Shown: in pieces, positions 1 to 7,708 of the stretch | Layout of the letters: every line of letters starts with the position of its first letter | How positions within the stretch are numbered: position 1 is the stretch's first letter | Origin: CAVTLG01 sp963802635 | Lineage (GTDB): Bacteria > Chloroflexota > Ktedonobacteria > Ktedonobacterales > Ktedonobacteraceae | Reading direction: 5' to 3' | NCBI GenBank assembly: GCA_963802635.1 | Contig: CAWDJJ010000001.1 | Span: 1,612,001 to 1,676,000, forward strand | Length of the DNA stretch: 64,000 bases | Notes under the pieces: model-generated | What the model was told of the DNA's origin: nothing | What the model saw: the letters and a program-made list of their open reading frames with translations, nothing else | Database searches by the model: none | Translations under genes and position numbers: made by a program

Positions 1-1538
1 AGGATAGGAGCATGATTCTCAAAGTCCACACAATCATCGCAGGAAGTCCTGGCGGCCAGCGTCACCGAGCCGAACGCCTGTGTAGCGTCCTGGGGAGCAA
101 CATTGATCGTGATGATGACCTGGCCGCTACACCCTTGCGGTCCCCAGAGATAGAAGGCGTTGTGTCCGCTGATCGGTGGGGGCAGATGATAGCGTCCACC
201 AAATTGCACGAGTGCACCAGCCTCGCCATAATTGGAGGTAAAGATGCAGGCCACCCGCTGTTCATCCCTGGGCAGGCTGTGATACACCTGAGCAATCAAC
301 GCGACCTGTTCCTCCCAGCCAAAGCGATCCGCCAGGGCTTGCGGCAAGCCGTCGATATCGCCTGCATCCTGCTGCGCCCCCCCGTTGCCACTATGGCTAT
401 AAATATGCCCATACACGGCGGGTGGCAACACCGGCATCACCGCAGGGGCTAGCAGTATAGTACTCACGACCAGCACCACGGGATAGACCGCGACCCATCT
501 GCGCCAGCGCACCCGCCATTCACCGAAGAGCATCGCCCCACCGGCAAACAACGGCGGGTAGGCCGGTGCCAGAAAATAGGATTTCCCCTGAATCGCGATG
601 AAGAGCACGAAGAGGATGAGATACGCCCACCCAAAGACCCGATAGCGCGCACCGCGTGCGGAGAAGAAGTACCACAGTCCTGCCCCCCACAAGAGCACCG
701 AGAGGGGATTCATGCCGAGGATCTGGTTGGCCAGGAAATCAAGCGGCGTCCCACCGGCACTATGATTGTGGGAATAGCCCGCCCAATACTGGAACGATGC
801 CCAACCATTGGCGGCATTCCAGAGAAGAAATGGCAAAACGAGCGCGAAGGCGATCAGGCCCCCAAACAGCGTCCAACGGGTGAACAGCAGGCGGCGTTGT
901 GGGGTCAATAGCAATCCGACGATCAGTGCGAACCCCCAGAAGAGGATGGTCTCTTTCGTCAATAATCCCAGGCCAGCCACCAGACCGAATGCGAGGAAGC
1001 CGCGGGGGCGTTCATCGCGCAGCAGGACGATGAGGATGGTGGCGGAAAGCGTCCACCAGAAGGCATCGAAAACATCATAGGTGTAGATGGAGCCGTTTGC
1101 CAGCAGGACGAGGGCCGTCGCCGATGCCAGGGCAGCGAGTCCCTGGACCCACCTCGTGCCGCCGAGGAGCCGGGCCATCAGTCCGGTCAGGATGATTGTC
1201 CCGGCACAGACCAACGCAGAGATCACATGGATGGCCCATAAGGCATTGCCGGTGAGCAAGCGGGGAAGCAGCGTGATCCAGGGAACCAGCGGCGGGACAT
1301 CCACATAGCCAAAGGCGGGATGCTGGCTCATGGCTAGCACATAGAGTTCATCCCGGAAATACCCGTAATTGTCGCCGACCAGGACATGGGCTAGGAATGA
1401 GATGCCAGCGATGATCAGCACGGCGGGAGCGAGGTCGGCGCGGCGAATGAGGGTGGTGATGCCAGCGCTTAGTGATGAAGCGGCGGACATGGCAACCACT
1501 TTTGACGATTGAGAAACGCCTGTCAGCGTGAGTCCCAT
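1..1538 (-). CDS. GT-C fold glycosyltransferase (ArnT/PMT-like, GT39/GT83 type), partial
   Basis: An uninterrupted minus-strand frame of about 512 codons starts at ATG 1538 and leaves the window at position 1, so the C-terminus is missing. Near residue 63 the frame reads FRDELYVLA followed by HPAFGYVDVPPL, the first periplasmic loop of ArnT/Dol-P-mannose-type GT-C transferases, where the Asp-Glu pair (D63, E64) is the usual catalytic/metal site. Many hydrophobic helices follow, for example around residues 38-55, 95-115 and 125-160. Members of this family transfer a sugar from a polyprenyl-phosphate donor to lipid or protein on the outer face of the membrane; the substrate here cannot be told. 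The last ~130 visible residues form a soluble region with several Cys. A second ATG at codon 17 is an alternative start. The family is clear, the specificity unknown. Confidence 0.85.
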   Translation of the reverse strand, partial: MGLTLTGVSQSSKVVAMSAASSLSAGITTLIRRADLAPAVLIIAGISFLAHVLVGDNYGYFRDELYVLAMSQHPAFGYVDVPPLVPWITLLPRLLTGNALWAIHVISALVCAGTIILTGLMARLLGGTRWVQGLAALASATALVLLANGSIYTYDVFDAFWWTLSATILIVLLRDERPRGFLAFGLVAGLGLLTKETILFWGFALIVGLLLTPQRRLLFTRWTLFGGLIAFALVLPFLLWNAANGWASFQYWAGYSHNHSAGGTPLDFLANQILGMNPLSVLLWGAGLWYFFSARGARYRVFGWAYLILFVLFIAIQGKSYFLAPAYPPLFAGGAMLFGEWRVRWRRWVAVYPVVLVVSTILLAPAVMPVLPPAVYGHIYSHSGNGGAQQDAGDIDGLPQALADRFGWEEQVALIAQVYHSLPRDEQRVACIFTSNYGEAGALVQFGGRYHLPPPISGHNAFYLWGPQGCSGQVIITINVAPQDATQAFGSVTLAARTSCDDCVDFENHAPI

Positions 1539-1686
1539 GAGAAAAGATCCTTTCGCGAAAAAAATATCAAGCGACTGCTCTCATGACCATCTTCCCTTGA
1601 AGTGTGCTGAAAGCGAGTATCTCCTTCTCTATTAAGAGCAAGTATACCTGAGATGTGCCAGAAATGCGACTTTTTCCACGAGCAGG

Positions 1687-1868
1687 ACGGGCGCGATAAA
1701 TCGGACCCCTACCTTTCGGGCAATAAATTGCCAGAGGGGATGATGATCGCCGTTGCGGGTCTGTTTTTGATGCCACATATCTTCTATCTCCCATGTCATG
1801 ACAGGGATGATAACGCATTACCGCGATTTATCGCGTGTGAGAGTAGGGACCCGATTTATCGCGTCCGT
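1687..1868. repeat. 182-bp inverted-repeat element, copy 1 (RAYT-associated)
   Basis: The element is bounded by 26-base imperfect inverted repeats (1687-1712 and 1843-1868, 23 of 26 matched by eye) built around GCGATAAATCGG and its complement. Inside are a small palindrome (GGCAAT-AA-ATTGCC) and a further CGATTTATCGCG. Homology with the other copies runs on about 55 bases past the right arm. It lies 274 bases upstream of the RAYT gene. Short open frames across it are not believable genes. Confidence 0.9.
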
Positions 1869-2141
1869 TTCCCCATCCCTGTTATGCATCTTGCCACGCA
1901 GTTATCATCATTTCTTTTCTTCATATACCAATTTATTTGATCATGAATTATTATTGGAAGAGTTTCATCTGTTTTACTATTGCATATTCGCATATTAATA
2001 CTATATAATGCATTGAAATAACTAAATCATGTAACGATCATACAAGCATATAAAATAGCATTTTTCACAAGACACTGATCAGATTTTCATAACATTTCAA
2101 TGGTCACAGTCGGATGATGTAGACATGGAGGAGTACAACGA

Positions 2142-2717
2142 ATGACAGTACAGAATGATTTACCTTATCGTCAGTCAACGCGCGCGAAACATCACAATTA
2201 TAGGAGAGCAGGCTATTATTTTGTGACAATTTGTACGTATGGTCGCCAACATACCCTCGGTCAAGTTGTGAACCAGAAAGCCTGTTTGAGTTCTCCGGGA
2301 CAGATTACTCAGGCAATATGGCGTTCATTACCAGAACGCTTCTCTAATGTAGAGCTAGACGAATATATTTTTATGCCCAATCATCTGCATGGCATCATTA
2401 TTCTGAAAAAGCCATGTGTGCATGTTGAGACCTCACAGATCCCTGAGCGCTTCAAAGCACATATGAAGGATCTAGAACAGCGACGTCTTGCACAACAAGA
2501 CCTTTCCTATCGTCACCCTGACATCGGAGAAGTTGTACGTACGTTTAAAGCCGCATCCTCTCATGACATCCATCGTGCAGGAACACCCGATTTTGCCTGG
2601 CAACGAGGCTATCACGATGTGATCATTGCCAATCAGAACGAACTCGAAATAAAACGCCGTTATATTCTTGAAAACCCGGCTCGTTGGCTCAAAGATGAAC
2701 ATTATACGCTTAAATAA
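2142..2717 (+). CDS. REP-associated tyrosine transposase (RAYT, IS200-like Y1 family)
   Basis: A 191-residue protein of the Y1 transposase superfamily. It has the HUH-type motif HLH (H81, H83) inside FMPNHLHGIII, an early YYFVTICTYGR segment typical of RAYTs, and the likely catalytic tyrosine Y157 in RGYHDVII, followed by the family-typical RRYILENPARW tail. These enzymes nick single-stranded DNA at palindromic REP sequences and are thought to spread them. The start ATG follows GGAGGAG at good spacing. The gene sits between two copies of the 182-bp inverted-repeat element, with two more copies within 2 kb, which is the usual arrangement of a RAYT with its cognate repeats. The frame is intact with the catalytic motifs present, so it may be active. 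Confidence 0.93.
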   Translation: MTVQNDLPYRQSTRAKHHNYRRAGYYFVTICTYGRQHTLGQVVNQKACLSSPGQITQAIWRSLPERFSNVELDEYIFMPNHLHGIIILKKPCVHVETSQIPERFKAHMKDLEQRRLAQQDLSYRHPDIGEVVRTFKAASSHDIHRAGTPDFAWQRGYHDVIIANQNELEIKRRYILENPARWLKDEHYTLK

Positions 2718-2803
2718 TCGTGAGACAACCATTCTCCCTGAGGTCTAATGGTGGAGAAGGTGCATATGGGAACGGAAATGATAAAAGAGGTGAAAGGGGT
2801 AGG

Positions 2804-2985
2804 ACGGGCGAGATAAATCTGGCCCCTACCTTTCGGGCAATAAATTGCCTGAGGGGATGATGATCGCCGTTGCGGGTCTGTTTTTGAGGCCACATATCTT
2901 CTATCTCCCACGTCATGACAGGGATGATAACGCTTTACCGCGATTTATCGCGTGTGAGAGTAGGGACCCGATTTATCGCGCCCGT
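2804..2985. repeat. 182-bp inverted-repeat element, copy 2
   Basis: Same element as at 1687-1868 and in the same orientation, with 26-base arms at 2804-2829 and 2960-2985 (23 of 26 matched). It closes the RAYT gene on its 3' side, 86 bases past the stop. Homology with copy 1 continues to about 3042. Confidence 0.9.
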
Positions 2986-3078
2986 TTCCCCATCCCTGTT
3001 ATGCATCTTACACCACAGTTATCACCATTTCTTTTCTTCATATCCTGCTGGCAATGGTATGGTTCTGATGCGAAGACT

Positions 3079-3813
3079 TTATGTGTTGAAGATCTCGAAG
3101 GAATTATCCTGAGGGTGATAGCTGAGTAGTTCCCTCGTCTCAGTAAGACCGAGCCGCTTGAAACGATTCTCAGAGACCGCATGAACCAGGGCAAATGGGA
3201 TATCTGGCACTTCAATACACCTAACGAGGAGGTGACAAAGGTCCCTTGAACTAATGAAGAGACTCAACGTATGCGGACTCATGGGTTGTCCTGCAAGAGG
3301 AGCTTTATCAAATGCGCCGATGCGGATGGCGATACTCGAAAGCCCTTCAACGTAGGCAAAATAGGATGCCAAAGCCTCACCAAAGCATTTGGAGACCCCA
3401 TACATATTAGCAGGACGCACTGGCATGCCCGGATGAACCTGGGTATCTGGCGGATAGGCCTCGACGGCGTGAATACTACTGGCGAAGATGACTCGCCGAC
3501 AGCCCTGATCTTTTGCTGCACGAAAGATATTATAGACCCCTTTTATGTTATTATCGAGGAGCGAGTCATAGAAGCAGGCTTCTTCTGATGGATCAGCCGC
3601 CAAGTGGACAACCGTATCCATGTCCGAACACGCTCTCTGACAAGCTTGCTGGTCTAGGATATCGAACGCAAAGACCTCTTGTCCCTGGCTGCTGGCATCA
3701 GTCAGCCTCTCTGCACGATCTGCTAGACGAAGCCGGTACCGCTCTCCTACATATTCACGGAAGGCCGATCCAATACGACCTGCAGCTCCTGTTACTAAAA
3801 CGCTCCGAGACAC
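3079..3813 (-). CDS. NAD-dependent epimerase/dehydratase, uronate-dehydrogenase-like SDR
   Basis: An extended short-chain dehydrogenase of 244 residues. It has the N-terminal Rossmann motif VTGAAGRIG (G9, G12, G15), catalytic YGVSK (Y138, K142) and an upstream ASS (S112/S113). The overall pattern, including RIGAF and the ending YHPQDNSFEIF, resembles bacterial uronate dehydrogenases, which oxidise galacturonate or glucuronate to the aldarolactone. The start is a GTG (3813) behind a near-perfect GAGGAGGT at 6-base spacing. It is slightly shorter than the usual ~265 residues, and its stop lies about 40 bases beyond the right-hand homology block of repeat copy 2. It stands alone with no sugar-acid genes next to it, so the substrate is inferred from family resemblance only. 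Confidence 0.8.
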   Translation of the reverse strand: MSRSVLVTGAAGRIGSAFREYVGERYRLRLADRAERLTDASSQGQEVFAFDILDQQACQRACSDMDTVVHLAADPSEEACFYDSLLDNNIKGVYNIFRAAKDQGCRRVIFASSIHAVEAYPPDTQVHPGMPVRPANMYGVSKCFGEALASYFAYVEGLSSIAIRIGAFDKAPLAGQPMSPHTLSLFISSRDLCHLLVRCIEVPDIPFALVHAVSENRFKRLGLTETRELLSYHPQDNSFEIFNT

Positions 3814-3852
3814 AAAAGGACCTCCTCTTTCACTATACTGAGCTTCTCGCTA

Positions 3853-4036
3853 GTTGCAATCCCACAATCGGGAAAAGCCCCATTTTCACGTATTGTCGCC
3901 ACAGTGTCAATTGACCTTGGTATTGCGTTGCAATCCCGAAATCGGGAAAAGCTCCATTTTCACGAACGATGTTCGGGTGATTAACAATGCGCTCTTCGAG
4001 TTGCAATCCCACAATCGGGAAAAGCGCCATTCTAAC
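3853..4036. CRISPR. Orphan mini CRISPR-like array: three 37-base repeats, two spacers
   Basis: Repeats occupy 3853-3889, 3927-3963 and 4000-4036, separated by unrelated spacers of 37 and 36 bases. The repeat begins GTTGCAATCCC, has a central dyad (in repeat 2 TCCCGA-AA-TCGGGA is perfect) and ends CCATTTTCAC. The third copy is degenerate in its last bases. Read on the minus strand the repeat ends in ATTGCAAC, close to the ATTGAAAC 3' end of many type I/III repeats, so transcription may be leftward. Copies differ at about four internal positions, which is unusual for an active array. No cas gene is present in the window. Confidence 0.75.
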
Positions 4037-4158
4037 CCTACCTTCCTAGTATAGCCTGTGGAGCAGCAAAAAGCAATACGGGTGTCACGGGTGGGGTGAC
4101 GAGGTTTGCCAGAAGAAAGCAGCCCTGTCTCAGCGGAGAGAGATGGATAACGGGCAAA

Positions 4159-4340
4159 ACGGGCGAGATCAATCTGGCCCCTACCTTTCGGGCAATAAAT
4201 TGCCAGAGGGGACGATGATCGCCGTTGAAGGTCTGTTTTCAAGTCCGCATACCTTCTATCTTCCGCATCATGACAGAGATGATAACGCATTACCGCGATT
4301 TATCGCGAGTGTGAGTAGGGACTCGATTTATCGCGTCCGT
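4159..4340. repeat. 182-bp inverted-repeat element, copy 3
   Basis: Third copy with arms at 4159-4184 and 4315-4340, exactly the same length as the others. The interior is more diverged (GTTGAAGGTC and AAGTCCGCAT variants shared with copy 4 but not with copies 1 and 2). A downstream stretch around 4409-4436 resembles the flank after copy 2 (3050-3077), so a longer block was once shared. Confidence 0.88.
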
Positions 4341-4487
4341 TTCCTCATGCATTTTTTGCACCAAGCACGGCACCAATCACGATTTTGCCTTTTCTGCATG
4401 TCCATCGGTCAATGGTATGGCCTCGACGTGAAGATCTCACGCTGGATAGGTGGCCGATGAGGTGATACATTCTGCATAAGGGGCAGC

Positions 4488-4669
4488 ACGGGCGAGATCA
4501 ATCTGGCCCCTACCTTTCGGGCAATAAATTGCCAGAGGGGACGATGATCGCCGTTGAAGGTCTGTTTTCAAGTCCGCATACCTTCTATCTTCCGCATCAT
4601 GACAGGGATGATAACGCATTACCGCGATTTATCGCGAGTGAGAGTAGGGACCCGATTTATCGCGCCCGT
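4488..4669. repeat. 182-bp inverted-repeat element, copy 4
   Basis: Fourth copy with arms at 4488-4513 and 4644-4669. Its interior is nearly identical to copy 3, and its right flank (TTATCACCATTTCTTTTCTTCAT region, to about 4726) matches copies 1 and 2. It ends about 145 bases upstream of the next gene. Confidence 0.88.
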
Positions 4670-4814
4670 TTCCCTATATATGTTTTACATCTAACACCGC
4701 AGTTATCACCATTTCTTTTCTTCATCCTCCGCGCCATCGTCACGTTATTTGAAATTATGGATGCTTATACGTCATACTAATACTATATTTTACAAGTATC
4801 AGGAGGTATGAAAA

Positions 4815-6749
4815 ATGACCCAACCATTAACTGAGCCTACTTCAGACCGTCCAGATCCGCAAGCACCCATCCAGCATGTTGCCATTTCCAATAGTAGCAT
4901 ATCCAGTCAGCCCGTTCCTGGTCAGTCCGCTCCAGAGCAGACAAACGTTCAGCATTCAGAGAGAGACAAAGAAATAATTCCGCATGTCCGTTTCTTGCTC
5001 CTACTGGCCCTCATCATCTTCCTACTCTTTTCTCAGAACCCGACGTTAACATCTGACATCGTAGCACTGATTGCCATCCTGGGTATTAGCTACTTTGAAG
5101 TCATTTTCAAGAAAATCGATACAATCGAGCCAATACTGAAAAACGTTGAAATCTGGATAGGAAAAGGATTTGTCAAGTTTTTCCCCGCTCTGCCCGCCTG
5201 GGTGAAAAGTCACCATCGACACATCATCAACATCCTGGTGATCATTGCTGCCCTGCTGACAATTTTCTATGGCAATAGTAGCACTCTTCGCAATGTCTAC
5301 AGCAGCATAAATGATGATGTTTGTCTTCGTTCTCACCTCCCCGTATCCGTTTCTGCTTGCAATACTGGTATCGGTGTCAGCAAACTCCCAAACAATGTGC
5401 GCATCGGTCTCATTACAAACAACAGCTTTGGCCCTTTTGACCACTCCAGGCTAAATAGCGCGGAAATGCAGGTCGAAGCGGACATATCTCAGGAAAATAG
5501 TATTGCCTGTGTGCTTCCTCATATGACACTGGCCGTCGTAACTATGTTAAGTCGTACGATTGAAGACCCATCTAGCTCTGCGGCTGTTGGTTTAAATAAT
5601 TTGCGTGGTGCCTTTTTAGCCCAGCATGATTATAATGCTACTCACACCTCTTTTAAGATCTGTCTTGCTATCGCCAATCTTGGTACCGTTGCTACAACCA
5701 CCTATGACCCGGCCTGTCCTGGTTGTTATGCACTACCGCAGGTCATTAAGCAACTCGTCCAATTTGCCCACCACGACCGCACCTTCCGAGGCATTGTCGG
5801 CTTCCCCTACAGTCAGCAAACCGTCAATGCCATTCAGCTCTTTCAGTCCTGGCATCAAACGCCCATCCCCATCGTTTCTCTCAGTGCCACGAGTGATCAG
5901 TTGTCCAACGTGCCTGACTTCTACCGCGTTGTCTCCTCTGATCAGCGTCAGAGCGAAGCCATATCTGATCTGTTCTGCCATCAACTGAACCTGCGCTCTG
6001 GTCCTGGCGGCATCGACATTTTCACAGACGACTCCGATGCATATAGCAGTAGTTTAAGCTACAATTTCTCTAAAAACCTCACATGCACGAACAGTGTCTA
6101 TCATGAAACATATCAGACCGGCAATATCGCGTCCATCCAGCAAGCGGTAGATAATGCTGTCCACAGTCATGCTACATACATTTTTTTTCCGGGATACACG
6201 TCAGATTTGGACACGCTTGAAGAACAGCTACAGACAGATATGCAGGGGTCACATGCTGACGTCACAGTCCTTGGTGGAGATGGTCTCTACGACATCATGG
6301 GGATTGCACATAATACCTTTGCCCCTGTCTATTCAAGCACCTATGCCTCCCCACTCCTCGATACGAGCCTCTTCGTGCGCGAGTATACTACCTGGAAATT
6401 TCCCTTCCCCTATCTCGCTCGTTCTATTGCATCTTATACGCTGTTATCAGAGGATGCCATTCTTGCTTATGATGCTGTTGGCACTTTTATCCAGGCACAA
6501 GATAACTTGCACGAAATGGGCAGAGATAACGCTACTCAGCACGATTTTAACACAGCCCTGTCCTCGGTCTCATTCACGGGCATCGGTGGCTATGTGGCAT
6601 TTCAACCCAATGTGGGCAATGTCAGTGATCCCCTGAACAAGACTGTCTACATTATGTGTACCGACCATACACATGTCATTCATTGGGTTGCTACGTATGG
6701 CAATGATAATCAGGTCGCTCTCATGCGTGACCAGAAATTCTGCACTTGA
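4815..6749 (+). CDS. Membrane protein with periplasmic-binding-protein type I sensor domain
   Basis: A 644-residue protein. Residues 1-55 are Pro/Ser/Gln-rich and probably cytosolic. Hydrophobic helices lie near 58-73, 81-97 and 137-153. From about residue 195 the rest resembles a type 1 periplasmic binding fold (Leu/Ile/Val-binding or ANF-receptor type): it starts VRIGLITN, contains GIVGFPYSQQ and a SLSAT segment where such proteins read 'vpviSpsat', and a later FPGYTSD. The sensor domain should be outside the cell, anchored by the N-terminal helices. No kinase, HTH or permease domain is fused to it, so how a signal would be passed on is not visible. The start follows AGGAGG (4801-4806) at 8-base spacing. 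Binding of an amino acid or similar small ligand is a guess from the fold. Confidence 0.8.
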   Translation: MTQPLTEPTSDRPDPQAPIQHVAISNSSISSQPVPGQSAPEQTNVQHSERDKEIIPHVRFLLLLALIIFLLFSQNPTLTSDIVALIAILGISYFEVIFKKIDTIEPILKNVEIWIGKGFVKFFPALPAWVKSHHRHIINILVIIAALLTIFYGNSSTLRNVYSSINDDVCLRSHLPVSVSACNTGIGVSKLPNNVRIGLITNNSFGPFDHSRLNSAEMQVEADISQENSIACVLPHMTLAVVTMLSRTIEDPSSSAAVGLNNLRGAFLAQHDYNATHTSFKICLAIANLGTVATTTYDPACPGCYALPQVIKQLVQFAHHDRTFRGIVGFPYSQQTVNAIQLFQSWHQTPIPIVSLSATSDQLSNVPDFYRVVSSDQRQSEAISDLFCHQLNLRSGPGGIDIFTDDSDAYSSSLSYNFSKNLTCTNSVYHETYQTGNIASIQQAVDNAVHSHATYIFFPGYTSDLDTLEEQLQTDMQGSHADVTVLGGDGLYDIMGIAHNTFAPVYSSTYASPLLDTSLFVREYTTWKFPFPYLARSIASYTLLSEDAILAYDAVGTFIQAQDNLHEMGRDNATQHDFNTALSSVSFTGIGGYVAFQPNVGNVSDPLNKTVYIMCTDHTHVIHWVATYGNDNQVALMRDQKFCT

Positions 6750-6783
6750 TCCGCCGTGATCTCTCTATTCACTAATAAGCAAG

Positions 6784-6808
6784 TCCTACTCATTTTTTAG
6801 GAGTAGCA
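6784..6808 (+). terminator. Possible weak terminator after the sensor gene
   Basis: CTACTC (6786-6791) and GAGTAG (6801-6806) can pair around a T-rich loop 35 bases after the stop codon. The stem is short and there is no U tract after it, so this is tentative. Confidence 0.3.
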
Positions 6809-6842
6809 AAAGTAGGGGAGTTTCTTTCTCGTCCGCAGCGGT

Positions 6843-6848
6843 TATAAT
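6843..6848 (+). promoter_or_regulatory. Candidate -10 box (TATAAT)
   Basis: A perfect TATAAT lies 78 bases upstream of the carbinolamine dehydratase start. No convincing -35 hexamer is seen 16-18 bases before it. Confidence 0.35.
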
Positions 6849-6925
6849 AAAATGAGAAGGAACACGGTGCAACGTTTTGATAATCTGGCATAATGCCTAT
6901 AAGCCAAAGACAAGGAAGGTGAAGC

Positions 6926-7279
6926 ATGGCAGAGTTGGTGCAGATGAAATGTGAAGTGTGCAAAGCAGGTGCGCCGAAAGTGACGCCAGCGGAAGCAGTG
7001 GAGTATCAAGAGCAGATTCCCGAATGGGTGATTATCGAACGCGATGATGTCCAGCGTCTTGAGCGGGTCTATCGATTTAAGGACTTTGCGACGGCGTTGG
7101 CCTTTACCAATACAATTGGCGAGATCGTCGAGACCGCAGGTCATCATCCCGCGATCTTGACCGAGTGGGGCCGCGTTGGCGTTGCCTGGTGGACCCACGC
7201 TATCGGTGGCCTACACCGCAACGACTTTATCATGGCCGCCAGGTCAGACGAGGCGTATCAAGCGTCCGATCACAAGTAA
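6926..7279 (+). CDS. 4a-hydroxytetrahydrobiopterin dehydratase (pterin-4a-carbinolamine dehydratase)
   Basis: A 117-residue protein of the PCD/DCoH family, which dehydrates 4a-carbinolamine pterin formed by aromatic amino acid hydroxylases. The active-site signature is present: H73-H74-P75 in AGHHPAILTEW, then VAWWTHAIGGLHRND with H91 and D100. A CEVC pair (C9, C12) precedes the domain and may bind metal. The start ATG follows GGAAGGTG. No aromatic amino acid hydroxylase lies nearby, as is common for bacterial PCDs. The TAA stop coincides with the first bases of a repeat element (copy A of the ~85-bp family), so the last few codons may have been changed by its insertion. Confidence 0.9.
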   Translation: MAELVQMKCEVCKAGAPKVTPAEAVEYQEQIPEWVIIERDDVQRLERVYRFKDFATALAFTNTIGEIVETAGHHPAILTEWGRVGVAWWTHAIGGLHRNDFIMAARSDEAYQASDHK

Positions 7280-7368
7280 TACCCGTATGCATTCAGAAAC
7301 GCGTTCTTGTTCCACTTGACAACGCTGCTGCCGCGGCACATTTCTCATCTGAATGCAAGGCAATATAA
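7280..7368. repeat. ~85-bp palindromic repeat, family B, copy A
   Basis: Runs from AATACCCGTATGC to GGCAATATAA. It has perfect 10-base arms TGCATTCAGA (7288-7297) and TCTGAATGCA (7348-7357). Near-identical copies are at 32004-32088, 47144-47226 (inverted) and a diverged one at 53453-53527. Confidence 0.85.
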
Positions 7369-7369
7369 G

Positions 7370-7404
7370 CTTTTGCGAGGATAGCCCACGTGTCCTCGCA
7401 AAAG
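7370..7404 (+). terminator. Strong hairpin, likely terminator
   Basis: Perfect 12-base arms CTTTTGCGAGGA (7370-7381) and TCCTCGCAAAAG (7393-7404) around an 11-base loop, about 90 bases after the dehydratase stop. There is no long T tract after it on the plus strand, but on the minus strand the hairpin is flanked by T-rich bases. Confidence 0.5.
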
Positions 7405-7446
7405 AATTCTTATAGTCGTGGAATAATCCCTCCTGGTGCTGAAAAC

Positions 7447-7641
7447 GTAACTACTCAGGAGGGTATAGGTCATCGCGTAGAGACAATCCCTTGCGGTTGT
7501 CTGGGTCAGACTCATGGTAGGGCAAGGGCCGCCGCAAGGGACCCCAAGACCTTTTTTTCTCGTCCTGGGTCACTGATCGCCCACCAAAAAAAGGTCTTGG
7601 CTCGGCCCCTACGCGTGCCTCCACGCTACCTGAGTAGTTAC
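7447..7641. mobile_element. 195-bp MITE with 13-bp terminal inverted repeats and 8-bp target duplication (IS66-like ends)
   Basis: Perfect terminal inverted repeats GTAACTACTCAGG (7447-7459) and its complement (7629-7641) are flanked on both sides by the same 8 bases, CTGAAAAC (7439-7446 and 7642-7649). Ends beginning GTAA and 8-bp duplications are hallmarks of the IS66 family, so this is probably a non-autonomous derivative. The interior holds a second large palindrome, CCAAGACCTTTTTTT (7544-7558) against 7586-7600. It carries no gene. The intact duplication suggests a fairly recent insertion. Confidence 0.85.
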
Positions 7642-7708
7642 CTGAAAACAACCTCGCTGTGCAGTGGAGTCTTCAAAGAGGAAGAGGGAAAGAAAGGGTG
7701 CCACACAT

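Noticed and set aside
1653..1940. Open frames across the 182-bp elements
   Set aside because: The same frames recur in every copy only because the element repeats; there is no ribosome binding site.
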